From Propioniferax innocua (GTDB lineage: Bacteria > Actinomycetota > Actinomycetes > Propionibacteriales > Propionibacteriaceae): a stretch of DNA of 64,000 nt. Every line of letters begins with the position of its first letter. Position 1 is the stretch's first letter. The DNA lies in assembly GCF_006716235.1 (NCBI RefSeq), contig NZ_VFOR01000001.1, positions 1,302,001 through 1,366,000 of the forward strand, in the 5' to 3' direction. The translations under genes and the position numbers were made by a program. The notes beneath the pieces are model-generated. The model was not told the origin of the DNA and searched no databases. It was given only the letters and a program-made list of their open reading frames with translations. Shown piece by piece: positions 1 to 8,750 of the stretch.

Positions 1-1345
1 CAGCCCGCACTGGCCGATTGAGGTGCACAGTCACACCATGGGCCTCGAGCTGCGCGGTGAAGTACGCAATCGTCTCGGCGAACTCCTCCTTGCCCGGAAC
101 CTGCATGGCGAGTGCGAACTGCCCACCGACCTCCGCGCGAGCCTCGAAAAGTTCCACGACATGACCCCTCTGTGCGGCCGTGACCGCGGCCGCCAGCCCG
201 GCGGGCCCGGCCCCCACGACGGCCACTCGTTTGGCCTGCCGCACCGGGGAGATGACGAGCTCCTGCTCGCGACCCGCACGTGGGTTCACCAGGCAGGACA
301 CGCTCCGGCTGCTGAACGTGCGGTCCAGACACGCCTGGTTGCAAGCGATGCACGTGTTGATGGGCTGCCCCGTCACGGCTCTGTTCACCCATTCGGCATC
401 GGCCAGGAAGGGGCGGGCCATCTGCACCAGATCGGCCTGCTCAGCGGCGAGCACGCCTTCGGCGACGTCAGGGGTGTTGATGCGGTTGGATGCCGCCACC
501 GGAATGCTCACCGCATCCCGAACCCGGGCGGTGGCATCGACGAAAGCCGCACGCGGGACCGAGGTGACGATGGTGGGCACGCGCGCCTCGTGCCAACCGA
601 TCCCCGTGGCGATGTAGCTGGCTCCGGCGTCCTCGACAGCCCTGGCCACATCGAGCACCTCGGGCCAGGTCTGACCATCGGGAACGAGATCGAGCACCGA
701 GAGCCGGTAGGAGATGATGAAGTCCGGTCCGGTCGCGGCGCGCGTGCGCCGTACGATCTGGAAGGGCAGCCGGCGCCGGTTGGCAGCCGACCCACCCCAC
801 CGGTCGGTCCGACGGTTGGTGCGCGGCGCGAGGAACTGGTTGATCAGATAACCCTCGGACCCCATGATCTCCACGCCGTCATAGCCCGCCTCGGCAGCGA
901 GTTCGGCGGCACGGACAAAGTCATCCACGGTGCGACGGACCATCGGTTCGGGAAGCGCCATCGGCGTGATGGGGCTGATCGGGGCTTTCACCCGAGAGGC
1001 CGAGACGGCCCACGGAGTGGCTCCATAACGTCCGGCGTGCAGGAGCTGCAGGATGATCCGTCCGCCGTTGTCGTGCACCGCATCGGTCACGACGCGGTGG
1101 CGCCGCGCATCCCTGCGCGTTCGCATCAGACCGGCTTTCGGGTAGAGCGTTCCGGCAATGTTCGGAGAGAAGCCACCGGTCACGATCAGCCCGACACCAC
1201 CGCGGGCTCTCTCGGCGTAGAAGGCGGCCAGACCATCGAGCTTCGATCCGTCCTCGAGCCCTGTGTGCATGGATCCCATGATCGTGCGGTTTCTGAGCGT
1301 GACCCCATTCAGAGTGAGCGGCTCGGAGAGCAGCGGGTACGACAT
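1..1345 (-). CDS. fadH: 2,4-dienoyl-CoA reductase (NADPH), partial (C-terminus beyond window)
   Basis: Old-yellow-enzyme/FadH type flavo-iron-sulfur reductase that removes double bonds from 2,4-dienoyl-CoA during beta-oxidation of unsaturated fatty acids. Seen: N-terminal TIM barrel starting MSYPLLSEPL with the FadH-like MGSMHTGLE stretch, [4Fe-4S] cysteines C332, C335, C339 and C351 in a CIACNQAC context, then a GAGPAGL dinucleotide-binding motif. The first 448 codons are visible; the rest lies left of base 1. The start has a strong GGGAGGG ribosome site 4 nt upstream and a TAAGAT -10 at 1374-1379. It diverges from the RNase HI gene across a palindrome. Family assignment is firm; the exact substrate within the OYE/FadH family is inferred. 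Confidence 0.9.
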   Translation of the reverse strand, partial: MSYPLLSEPLTLNGVTLRNRTIMGSMHTGLEDGSKLDGLAAFYAERARGGVGLIVTGGFSPNIAGTLYPKAGLMRTRRDARRHRVVTDAVHDNGGRIILQLLHAGRYGATPWAVSASRVKAPISPITPMALPEPMVRRTVDDFVRAAELAAEAGYDGVEIMGSEGYLINQFLAPRTNRRTDRWGGSAANRRRLPFQIVRRTRAATGPDFIISYRLSVLDLVPDGQTWPEVLDVARAVEDAGASYIATGIGWHEARVPTIVTSVPRAAFVDATARVRDAVSIPVAASNRINTPDVAEGVLAAEQADLVQMARPFLADAEWVNRAVTGQPINTCIACNQACLDRTFSSRSVSCLVNPRAGREQELVISPVRQAKRVAVVGAGPAGLAAAVTAAQRGHVVELFEARAEVGGQFALAMQVPGKEEFAETIAYFTAQLEAHGVTVHLNRPVRA

Positions 1346-1373
1346 TGTCCCTCCCAAAGTCGGATGCGCCCGT

Positions 1374-1379
1374 ATCTTA
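1374..1379 (-). promoter_or_regulatory. -10 element of fadH
   Basis: TAAGAT on the minus strand, 29 bp before the fadH start. No good -35 hexamer is seen at 17 bp (GTGGCG at best). The predicted transcript would carry the GGGAGGG ribosome site. Confidence 0.45.
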
Positions 1380-1421
1380 CCGGCCAGTAGGAATGCCGCC
1401 ACCCCAGAAGCGCCTGCGCAA

Positions 1422-1480
1422 TGCAGCGTTTGATCCATGATCAACCACCTCAGGGAGTTGATCATGGATGAGAATCTGCA
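1422..1480. repeat. Palindrome family A, copy 1
   Basis: Imperfect inverted repeat with arms 1422-1445 and 1457-1480. The core GATCCATGATCAAC is mirrored by GTTGATCATGGAT, with a few mismatches in the outer part (AATCTGCA against TGCAGCGTTT). The loop is 11 nt. It lies between the divergent fadH and RNase HI genes, upstream of both, so it cannot be their terminator. A near-identical, perfect copy is at 54432-54490, also between divergent genes. Confidence 0.85.
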
Positions 1481-1523
1481 GTTCGTACTGGCCTCCGCAG
1501 CACTCCATGACACAATCGCCCGC

Positions 1524-2462
1524 GTGATCACGGCAGCAGCAGATGGATCGGCCCTCAACAACCCCGGACCCGCAGGTTGGGCGTGGTTCATCGACGACAC
1601 ATGCTGGGCCGCCGGCGGCTGGCCCAGCTCCACGAACAATCGAGGCGAGCTCCAGGCGGTGCTCGACCTTCTGCACCAGACCGCCCACGTGGACGACGAA
1701 CTGACCGTGCTGTGCGATTCGCAGTACGTCATCAACGTCATCACCAAGTGGATGAGCGGATGGAAACGCAAGGGATGGAAGAAGGCCGACGGCAGGCCGG
1801 TCCTGAACGTCGATCTTGTGCAGGCACTGGATGAGGCCATGCTGGGACGGAACGTGACATTCGAGTGGGTCCGCGGACACTCGGGGCACGAGCTCAACGA
1901 GGCCGCCGACAAACTCGCCCGAGCCGCGGCGGAAGCCTTCCGCGATGGGACGAAGGTGAAATCCGGCCCCGGTTTTCCCGGCGCTGGAACCGCTCCACTC
2001 ACCACAGATCAGGAGCTGCTCACCGAACCCGACGACGAGCCCGAGCTCGGTCTCCCCCGCGATGGTTTCGATGGGGATCTGTTCAGCGAGGTCGATGATG
2101 CAGACGTTCCCAAGCCCTCGGACGAGGACATCGTCGCAGCCGCTGAGCGCTCGCTGTTGACCGATGCCGTGCGCCAGGATCCGGCCCAGGTCGCCACGCT
2201 GCTGCACGCGCAGTGGACCGAGATCGGGGCGTCCGGCAGGCAGTGGACGCGCGCCGAGATGCTCGCCGAGATCGGCCCGCTCCCCCCGGTGGATGGCCGC
2301 CCGCTCGCCGATACCTTCGAGGTGATCGACACCCAACGCCTAACCCCTGACGCCATCCTTCTGCTGTGGCGCACCGCGGGCAGCATCCGTTCCTCGGTCT
2401 GGCTCCGGCACCAGGACGGCTGGCTCCAGCGCTTCACACAGGGAACACCACAGGTCGACTGA
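1524..2462 (+). CDS. rnhA: Ribonuclease HI with C-terminal SnoaL/DUF4440-like domain
   Basis: Cuts the RNA strand of RNA-DNA hybrids. The N-terminal ~145 residues are an RNase H fold with the catalytic set D7 (TAAADGSA), E42 (NNRGELQ), D65 (LCDSQ) and D129 (NEAADKLA), and the RGHSGHE loop. An acidic linker leads to a ~105-residue C-terminal domain (LLHAQWTEIGASGRQWTRAEM) resembling DUF4440/SnoaL-like proteins. The GTG start fits family N-termini and has CACAAT at 1511-1516, suggesting a leaderless mRNA. In-frame ATGs at 1437 and 1464 lie inside palindrome A and would add 20-29 residues. The fusion is the odd feature; the role of the tail is unknown. Confidence 0.85.
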   Translation: MITAAADGSALNNPGPAGWAWFIDDTCWAAGGWPSSTNNRGELQAVLDLLHQTAHVDDELTVLCDSQYVINVITKWMSGWKRKGWKKADGRPVLNVDLVQALDEAMLGRNVTFEWVRGHSGHELNEAADKLARAAAEAFRDGTKVKSGPGFPGAGTAPLTTDQELLTEPDDEPELGLPRDGFDGDLFSEVDDADVPKPSDEDIVAAAERSLLTDAVRQDPAQVATLLHAQWTEIGASGRQWTRAEMLAEIGPLPPVDGRPLADTFEVIDTQRLTPDAILLLWRTAGSIRSSVWLRHQDGWLQRFTQGTPQVD

Positions 2463-2488
2463 CCCACGCTGATGACCACCCCACAGCC

Positions 2489-3988
2489 ATGAACGACGAT
2501 CAGAACCCGCCGAACACCTCGGGCGCCGACGACGCAGAGAGCCCCGAGGTCGACACGCGTGCCGGCTGGCGAGCTCTCATCGCCCTGGTGTGCGGCTTCT
2601 TCATGATCCTGCTCGATGCCACGATCGTGTCGGTGGCCATGCCGGCGATCATGGATGGTCTCGACGCGGACACCGGGGCCGTGGTGTGGGTGACGAGCGC
2701 TTACCTGTTGGCGTTCGCAGTTCCCCTGCTCATCACCGGTCGTCTCGGTGATCGCTTCGGCCCCAAACGTATCTATCTGACCGGACTGACGCTGTTCACC
2801 ATCGCCTCGGTGATCTGCGGGTTCGCTCCCACGATCGGTGTCCTGATCTGCGCCCGCGCCCTTCAGGGGCTGGGCGCATCGATGATCAGCCCACAGTCGA
2901 TGGCGGTCATCACCCGACTCTTTCCGCCCCGGAAGCGTGGTGCGGCGATGGGCGTGTGGGGAGCCGTGGGCGGCATCGCCACTTTCAGCGGACCTCTCGT
3001 GGGCGGGCTCCTCGTCGACACCGTGGGCTGGGAGTGGATCTTTCGCATCAACCTTCCGATCGGGATCGCCGCCTTCATCGCAGCCGTTCGGCTCGTGCCG
3101 ACGCTGCCGCAGGCGTCGCACCATTTCGACCTGATCGGTGTGGGTCTGAGTGCGGTGGGGATGTTCTGTCTGGTGTTCGGGCTCGAAGAGGGCCACCGTT
3201 ACGGCTGGGGCCAGATCATGGGCCCGATCAGTGTCCCGCTTCTCCTCGTGGTGGGTGCGGTGGTCATGACGGTGTTCGTGTGGTGGCAGACGCGTACATC
3301 CGAGCCGCTCGTGCCGCTGGCGTTGTTCGGTGACCGCGACTTCTCCGCCGCCAACATCGGCATCATGATGATGGGTGGGATCGTGAACACGATCAACATC
3401 CCGCTCATGTTCTACCTGCAGACCGGACGCGGCATCTCACCGCTCATGTCGGCTCTGGTGCTGATGCCGTCGGCCGTCGTGGGTGGTGTGCTCGCCCCCT
3501 TCGTGGGCCGTTACGTCGACAGGACCCACCCGCGGCATGTCGCCATCGCCGGTTTTGTGGTGCTGTCCACCGGGTTGGCGTGGACCGCTGCCATGATGCG
3601 TCCCGGTTTCTCGCCGTGGTGGTTGTTCGCTTCATCCACGCTGTTGGGGATGGCGAACAGCCTCATCTGGAGTCCGCTCTCGGTGTCGGCCACCCGCAAC
3701 CTCCCTCAGCATCGCGCTGGCGCGGGCTCGGGTGTCTACAACATGACGCGACAGTTCGGCGCGGTGCTGGTCATGGCGATCACCGCAACGCTGATGGCCG
3801 CCCGGCTCGATGCCCGCGTCGGCGGAGATCCGACGCAGACCCCCGGACCCGCAACCGCCGAGGAGCTGGCGGGGTATGCCCTGGCCATGGGTGACACGGT
3901 CTGGTTCCCGGCGGTGCTGGGGCTCATCGGGGTCGGCGCTGCCGTGACGCTGCAGCGGGCGACAACTTCCGAAAACCGCCTGCGGTAG
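2489..3988 (+). CDS. MFS multidrug exporter, DHA2 (EmrB/QacA) family
   Basis: Proton-driven drug or metabolite efflux in the cytoplasmic membrane. The 499-residue product has a ~30-residue hydrophilic N-terminus and many hydrophobic segments, as expected for 14-helix DHA2 proteins. The motif DATIVSVAMPAI in the first helix (D1-type motif), GRLGDRFGPKR (motif A between helices 2 and 3) and GGIATFSGPLVGG (motif C, antiporter signature) are visible. It begins 26 bp after the RNase HI gene, so the two may be co-transcribed, although no convincing ribosome site precedes the ATG. The substrate cannot be read from sequence. Confidence 0.88.
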   Translation: MNDDQNPPNTSGADDAESPEVDTRAGWRALIALVCGFFMILLDATIVSVAMPAIMDGLDADTGAVVWVTSAYLLAFAVPLLITGRLGDRFGPKRIYLTGLTLFTIASVICGFAPTIGVLICARALQGLGASMISPQSMAVITRLFPPRKRGAAMGVWGAVGGIATFSGPLVGGLLVDTVGWEWIFRINLPIGIAAFIAAVRLVPTLPQASHHFDLIGVGLSAVGMFCLVFGLEEGHRYGWGQIMGPISVPLLLVVGAVVMTVFVWWQTRTSEPLVPLALFGDRDFSAANIGIMMMGGIVNTINIPLMFYLQTGRGISPLMSALVLMPSAVVGGVLAPFVGRYVDRTHPRHVAIAGFVVLSTGLAWTAAMMRPGFSPWWLFASSTLLGMANSLIWSPLSVSATRNLPQHRAGAGSGVYNMTRQFGAVLVMAITATLMAARLDARVGGDPTQTPGPATAEELAGYALAMGDTVWFPAVLGLIGVGAAVTLQRATTSENRLR

Positions 3989-4055
3989 CCGCCGTGACGG
4001 CTTATCGTTCGTGGTGATGGCCGCCCGTGATCCACGCGACTTCCGGAGGACAACC

Positions 4056-4637
4056 ATGTCGTATCAGCAACCGCAGCCAGGCCCCAACGGCTTCGGCCAA
4101 CCGGGCCACCAACCACACGACCAGCCACCGGTGAACCAGTTCACCCAGCCCGCACCCCAGCAGTTCGGCCAGCCGGCCCCACACGGCGGAAGTGAGCTCG
4201 CGCCCATCAGCCAAGGTTTCCCCGAGCCGACGAACCCTTACGCTCCTGCGACGAACGCCCCCATGGGACCGCCGCTGGGACCTCCCGGACGTCCTCAGGA
4301 CACGACGCTTCTGCTCCTGCTCACCTTCCTGACAGGTGGTATCTGGGGCTTGGTGTGGTACTACCGCGCCGGCGAGGACCTCAAACGCTTCACCGGAACC
4401 GGCATGGGCGGCGGAGTCCACCTGCTTCTCGCCCTGTTCCTGGGCATCGTGGAGGATTTCATCCTGCCGAACGAGATCCAGCACGCCTACGACCGCATCG
4501 GTCGTCGTTCCCCGGTCAGTGCCATGACCGGGCTGTGGGTGCTCCTCGGCTTCTGGCTCGTCATCCCGATCTTCATCTACATGTACAAGGTCAACGGGGC
4601 GCTCAACGATCTGTGGCGGGCCGCCGGCCCACGCTGA
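4056..4637 (+). CDS. DUF4234-like membrane protein with Pro/Gln-rich N-terminus
   Basis: A 193-residue protein of unknown function. Residues 1-85 are a disordered, Pro/Gln/Gly-rich cytoplasmic tail. The remainder has about three hydrophobic segments with the pattern TFLTGGIWGLVWYYR typical of DUF4234-type small membrane proteins, and ends YMYKVNGALNDLWRA. The start is supported by GGAGGA 6 nt upstream. It stands alone, 67 bp after the exporter gene, and is convergent with the next gene. The DUF assignment is by recalled motif, not by search. Confidence 0.7.
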   Translation: MSYQQPQPGPNGFGQPGHQPHDQPPVNQFTQPAPQQFGQPAPHGGSELAPISQGFPEPTNPYAPATNAPMGPPLGPPGRPQDTTLLLLLTFLTGGIWGLVWYYRAGEDLKRFTGTGMGGGVHLLLALFLGIVEDFILPNEIQHAYDRIGRRSPVSAMTGLWVLLGFWLVIPIFIYMYKVNGALNDLWRAAGPR

Positions 4638-4644
4638 TGTAGCC

Positions 4645-4688
4645 CACCTCTACGTTGGGCCGTGCAGTCCCGGCATGACGTAGAGGTG
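4645..4688. repeat. Palindrome family C, copy 1 (possible bidirectional terminator)
   Basis: Inverted repeat CACCTCTACGT (4645-4655) / ACGTAGAGGTG (4678-4688) with a 22-nt loop containing TTGGGCCGTGC. It lies between convergent genes. The string CGTTGGGCC(A/G)TGC recurs in the family C elements at 55.4 and 58.7 kb. Confidence 0.7.
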
Positions 4689-4760
4689 AGCGACGGGCGG
4701 GGTTCTGTGCTCTCGGACCTGCCATCGAACATGTGGCCTCGTGGCCGGTCCGGCCCCGGG

Positions 4761-5081
4761 TCAGTCGATCTGCAGTTCGCCCATCGCGTCCCAGTCGTCC
4801 CCATCGATCTGACGGCTGATGATCTTGGGCGTGCTGAGCAGCATCGGACGCATGGCCTCGAGCCCCTTGGCGAAGTGTTCAGAGTTCACGTGGGCTGCGG
4901 CGGCGTCATCATCGAAGGCCTCCACCAGGGTGAAGACGTTGTCCTGCTCGCAGCTGCGGTTCCACTCGAACCATTTGTTGCCGGGTTCGGCACGGGTGGC
5001 TTCGGTGAACTCGCGGGTGCGTTCGAGCCACTGGTCGACGTGTTCGGGCTTGACCTCGTACTTGACGACGATGAAGATCAT
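4761..5081 (-). CDS. Antibiotic biosynthesis monooxygenase (ABM) fold protein
   Basis: A 106-residue single-domain dimeric alpha/beta-barrel protein of the ABM/YgiN-like type, which oxidises quinols or binds small aromatics. Seen: MIFIVVKYEVKPEHVDQWLE start strand, NKWFEWNRSCEQDNVFTLVEAF core, and HVNSEHFAKGLEAM, the usual SEHF motif. The ATG overlaps the stop of the upstream DUF885 peptidase gene by 4 bp, so both are translated from one message. The actual substrate is unknown. Confidence 0.8.
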   Translation of the reverse strand: MIFIVVKYEVKPEHVDQWLERTREFTEATRAEPGNKWFEWNRSCEQDNVFTLVEAFDDDAAAAHVNSEHFAKGLEAMRPMLLSTPKIISRQIDGDDWDAMGELQID

Positions 5082-6754
5082 GCGTCGACGCTATCAACCG
5101 CGGGCGACGCAGCCCCGCCCAAGGTCTCCCGCAGGACCCGCAGCGGCAGGCCGCCGAGGGCGAGTGCGTTCGAGTGGAAGTCCTTCGCGTCCCCGGGGTA
5201 TGCGGCACGCAGTTCCTCCCAGATGCGCTGCCCCAGGGCATACGAGAGGGCCTGCCCCGCCCAGCCGAGGTAGCGGTCACGTTCGAAGGTCAAGAACCCC
5301 TCTCCCATGGCGACGTGGCGACGAAGGAACGCGAATGCCGAGTCGGGGGTCCAGGCGTGGGCGTCGACGCCGATGTCGGCGGGCGGCATCGGCAGACCGA
5401 GGTGGTAGCCGATGTCGAGGACCACCCTGGCCGCGCGCAGACGCTGGGCATCCAGCACTCCCATGCGTGTGCCCGGGTCGTCGTGGAAGCCGAGCTCCGC
5501 CATCAGTTTCTCGGCGTACAACGCCCAGCCTTCGCCATGACCGGAGGTGAACGAATCCACGCGACGCCACAGGTTGAGGTCGGGCTCCACCAGTGCCTGG
5601 CCGAGCTGCAGATGATGGCCGGGCACACCCTCGTGATAGACGGTGGTCAGTTCCTGCCAGCGCGCGAACGTCGTCTCCCCCGCCGGAACCGCCCAGTACA
5701 TGCGCCCGGGGCGAGTGAAGTCCGCCGACGGCGGCACGTAGTAGATGCCACCGGTCCCGGAGGGGTCGATGCAGCATTCGATGGTGCGGATCTCGGCGGG
5801 CACGTCGAAGTGGACACCGTCGAGCGCGGCGATGGCACCATCGGCGGTCTCCTGCATCCACGCCTTCAGTGCGTCGACGCCATGGATCTGGCACGCCGGA
5901 TCATCGTTGAGCCGCTGCAGTGCCTCATCGACGCCGGTCCCCGCGCCGTAGAGTTCAGCGGCCACGTCTTCTTGTTCGGCGATGATCTCCCGGAGCCGGT
6001 CCTGGCCCCAGGCATAGGCCTCGTCCAAGTCCACCTCATCCCCGACCCACTGCCGCGAGAGCAGCGCATACCGGTCCCGCCCCACGGCCTCGGCCTCCGG
6101 GCTGCGCGGCGCCAACTCCTCACGGAGCCACGTGGCGAATTCCGCGTGCGCAGCACGGGCGGCGTCCAAGGCCTCGGCGAAACCCGCTGGTGGTTCGTCC
6201 CCGGCGATATCGGCGAGCATCGAATCGGATGAGGCCAGGTCGTCGCACTGCCCGGCCAGCAGGAGGATCTGGCGTCGGGCCGCAGGCAGTCCTCGTGCGG
6301 CGGCTTGTTCGAGGGATTCGCGATAGCCCGCAAGAGCCTGCGGCACGCACGCGAGCTGTGAGGTGGCCTGCTCCCGGCCCTCGGCGGTGCTGGTGTCGTG
6401 CATCGTCAGCAGCGTGCGGATCGTCTGCACCGGGGTGGTGATGTTGTTGACCTCACGCACGTCTTCACCGGCGTCGTGCAGCTCCCGGATCAGTCCCATC
6501 CGGTCACGAGCAGCCGCTGCGGTCACCTCGTCGACGGTGTCGAAGCCGGGCTCCAGTTCGTCGACGCGACGCAGGAAGTCACGCGCCTCGGCGGCGATGG
6601 CCTCATGGAAGGCCGGCGAGAAATCGGGGAGATCGCCGTGGTTGTCGCCGATGCCCCACTCCATTGCCGCCGTGGGATCGAGCACGGCGATGCGATGGAC
6701 ATATTCCTCGCTGGCGGCATCGAGTGGTGACGGCGTACGTGGTGCAGTGCTCAT
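5078..6754 (-). CDS. DUF885 family metallopeptidase-like protein
   Basis: A 558-residue cytoplasmic protein of the DUF885 family, related to zinc dipeptidases and carboxypeptidases. The motif TVYHEGVPGHHLQLGQ (H374-E375 and the following GHH) is the family's variant of HExxH. Downstream, GHGEGWALYAEKLMAELG carries the expected second metal-site glutamates. No signal peptide is seen. Length is typical. It is the first gene of a two-gene unit with the ABM protein and is divergent from ggt. Peptide substrates are unknown. Confidence 0.85.
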   Translation of the reverse strand: MSTAPRTPSPLDAASEEYVHRIAVLDPTAAMEWGIGDNHGDLPDFSPAFHEAIAAEARDFLRRVDELEPGFDTVDEVTAAAARDRMGLIRELHDAGEDVREVNNITTPVQTIRTLLTMHDTSTAEGREQATSQLACVPQALAGYRESLEQAAARGLPAARRQILLLAGQCDDLASSDSMLADIAGDEPPAGFAEALDAARAAHAEFATWLREELAPRSPEAEAVGRDRYALLSRQWVGDEVDLDEAYAWGQDRLREIIAEQEDVAAELYGAGTGVDEALQRLNDDPACQIHGVDALKAWMQETADGAIAALDGVHFDVPAEIRTIECCIDPSGTGGIYYVPPSADFTRPGRMYWAVPAGETTFARWQELTTVYHEGVPGHHLQLGQALVEPDLNLWRRVDSFTSGHGEGWALYAEKLMAELGFHDDPGTRMGVLDAQRLRAARVVLDIGYHLGLPMPPADIGVDAHAWTPDSAFAFLRRHVAMGEGFLTFERDRYLGWAGQALSYALGQRIWEELRAAYPGDAKDFHSNALALGGLPLRVLRETLGGAASPAVDSVDA

Positions 6755-6858
6755 GCGCGGACCCTAGCGAACGTCACCTTCCGTCTGCTGTGCTCTTGGC
6801 ACCGATGGGGCGATCCTCTAACGTGCCGTTATTCATCCATAGACGAAGGAGTCCATCG

Positions 6859-8688
6859 ATGCCCACCTCGATCAATGGCCCGCGCATCTCCCGACGCCTG
6901 CTGCTGGGCCTCGGAGCCGGTGTGGGTGCGACCACGCTGCTGCCCTCTGGGCCCGTGTCGGCTCATCCTGCCCGCGGAGGGGCGATCCCCGAGCCGCTGA
7001 AGGTGCGTGAGGCCCGCGGGTCCACCGCGGCGGTGGCCTCGGTCGATCCTTACGCCAGTGACATCGGCATCGGTGTCCTCGAGTCGGGCGGCAATGCGGT
7101 CGACGCCGCCGTGGCCATGGCTGCGGCGTTGGGCGTCACCGAGCCCTTCTCGTGTGGTCTGGGTGGTGGCGGATTCTTCGTCTACAGGGAAGCGTCCAGC
7201 GGCCGGGTGTTCACCATCGACGGGCGTGAGACGGCCCCTGCTGCCTTCACCGAGAACGAGTTCACCGATGGTTCCGGCGAGGCGCTTCCCTTCGATGAGG
7301 TGGTCAATTCAGGACGCTCGATCGGTGTTCCGGGAACCCTGGCCACGTGGAACGAGGCCGTGGAGCGCTTCGGTACGCGGGATCTGGGGAGTCTGCTCAA
7401 GCCCGCTGAGCATCTGGCACAGAAGGGGTTCGTGGTCGATCAGAACTACCACGACCACACCGCGGCCAATGCCGAGCGCTTCAGCAGGTTCCTCGAGACC
7501 GCGCGGGTGTTCCTGCCCGGCGGCGAGGTGCCGCGCGTCGGCTCGCGGTTCCGCAATCAGGATCTGGCCGCGACGCTGCGGCGTATCCGCACCCACGGTG
7601 TTGATGAGTTCTACACCGGTTCCATCGCCGAGGCGATCGTGGCAGAGGCGAACCGTCCCGGAACGGTGGCCGGCCACGAGGTGGTGGGCAGTCCCATGAC
7701 TTTGGACGATCTCGCCGGCTACGAGGCCATCTGGCGCGATCCGACGGTCAGCACTTATCGCGGCATGACCGTGTACGGCATGCCCGTGCCCAGTTCGGGG
7801 GGCATCGCGGTGGGCGCGATCCTCAAGCTCCTGACCGAATACGAGCGGATCACCGGCGTCCCGATCTCGAAGCTGTCGGAGGCCGAGTATCTGCACCGCT
7901 TCGCCGAGGCCTGCGCGACCGCCTTCGCCGACCGGAACCGCTGGGTCGGCGATGTGGATGACGTACCCACCGATGAACTGCTCAGTGATGGCTTCGCCGC
8001 CGAGCGCGCCCGCCTGTTCGACGCCGAACGTGCGCAGGAGCGCCCGATCCCGTTCGGGTGGCCCGACGGGGACTACGAGGGCGCCAACCCGGAGGGTCAG
8101 GGCCAGCGTGAACCGTACGAGGGTGAGTCGACCACGCATCTCAATGTGATCGACCGGTGGGGCAACACCGTCTCCTACACCCTCACGATCGAACAGACCG
8201 GTGGTTCGGGCATCACCGTTCCGGGGCATGGGTTCTTGCTGAACAACGAGCTCACCGACTTCAACTTCGTTCCCGTGACGCCCGGGGTTCCCGATCCGAA
8301 CCTTCCGGGGCCGGGCAAGCGTCCACGTTCGTCGATGTCTCCGACGATCATCACCGAAGGTGACCAGACGAGGTTGTCGGTCGGCACACCCGGTGGGGCG
8401 ACGATCATCACGTCGGTGGCCCAGATCATCGTCGGCCACTTCGAGCGCGGACTTCCGCTGGTGGAGGCGATCGCCGCGGCACGGGTCAGTTCGAGGAATG
8501 CGCCGACCACCGATGTGGATCTGGGGCTCATGGACACCTCCGTCGGCGCGGAACTCACGGCTTTGGGCCATGACCTCAACGCCAAGGATCCGATGGGCAA
8601 TGCCTCGGGCATCGGGCTCGAGGATGGCGAGCTGGTGGCAACGGCCGAGACCGTCCGCGGCGGTGGTGGTTCGGCTCGCGCGGTGTGA
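6859..8688 (+). CDS. ggt: Gamma-glutamyltransferase, Tat-exported
   Basis: Cleaves or transfers the gamma-glutamyl group of glutathione and related peptides as a self-processing Ntn-hydrolase outside the membrane. The N-terminus ISRRLLLGLGAG followed by a hydrophobic run and VSAHP fits a twin-arginine signal. Autoprocessing would occur before T425 in ESTTHLNVIDRWGN, giving large and small subunits. GRPRSSMSPTI-like KRPRSSMSPTI and GTPGGATIITSV mark the small subunit. The start is chosen for the GAAGGAG site 6-9 nt upstream. Total 609 residues, normal for the family. A strong hairpin follows. Confidence 0.93.
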   Translation: MPTSINGPRISRRLLLGLGAGVGATTLLPSGPVSAHPARGGAIPEPLKVREARGSTAAVASVDPYASDIGIGVLESGGNAVDAAVAMAAALGVTEPFSCGLGGGGFFVYREASSGRVFTIDGRETAPAAFTENEFTDGSGEALPFDEVVNSGRSIGVPGTLATWNEAVERFGTRDLGSLLKPAEHLAQKGFVVDQNYHDHTAANAERFSRFLETARVFLPGGEVPRVGSRFRNQDLAATLRRIRTHGVDEFYTGSIAEAIVAEANRPGTVAGHEVVGSPMTLDDLAGYEAIWRDPTVSTYRGMTVYGMPVPSSGGIAVGAILKLLTEYERITGVPISKLSEAEYLHRFAEACATAFADRNRWVGDVDDVPTDELLSDGFAAERARLFDAERAQERPIPFGWPDGDYEGANPEGQGQREPYEGESTTHLNVIDRWGNTVSYTLTIEQTGGSGITVPGHGFLLNNELTDFNFVPVTPGVPDPNLPGPGKRPRSSMSPTIITEGDQTRLSVGTPGGATIITSVAQIIVGHFERGLPLVEAIAAARVSSRNAPTTDVDLGLMDTSVGAELTALGHDLNAKDPMGNASGIGLEDGELVATAETVRGGGGSARAV

Positions 8689-8710
8689 CCCCGCGCGGAG
8701 ACAGCATGGT

Positions 8711-8746
8711 GCCGTGCGCTCCGGGAACCGTCCCGGAGCGCACGGC
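8711..8746. terminator. Rho-independent-type terminator between convergent genes
   Basis: Perfect 16-bp stem: GCCGTGCGCTCCGGGA (8711-8726) and its complement (8731-8746) with a 4-nt loop. No clear T-run follows on either strand. It ends ggt and lies just beyond the stop of the opposite gene. Confidence 0.75.
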
Positions 8747-8750
8747 CGCA

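Noticed and set aside
23-1390. 455-codon plus-strand frame opposite fadH
   Set aside because: It mirrors the minus-strand fadH coding region; the fadH frame has family motifs and a ribosome site, the plus frame is Arg/Gly/His-rich noise typical of antisense high-GC DNA.
1422-1480. Palindrome A as a transcription terminator
   Set aside because: Both copies lie upstream of two divergent starts, and no gene ends into them.
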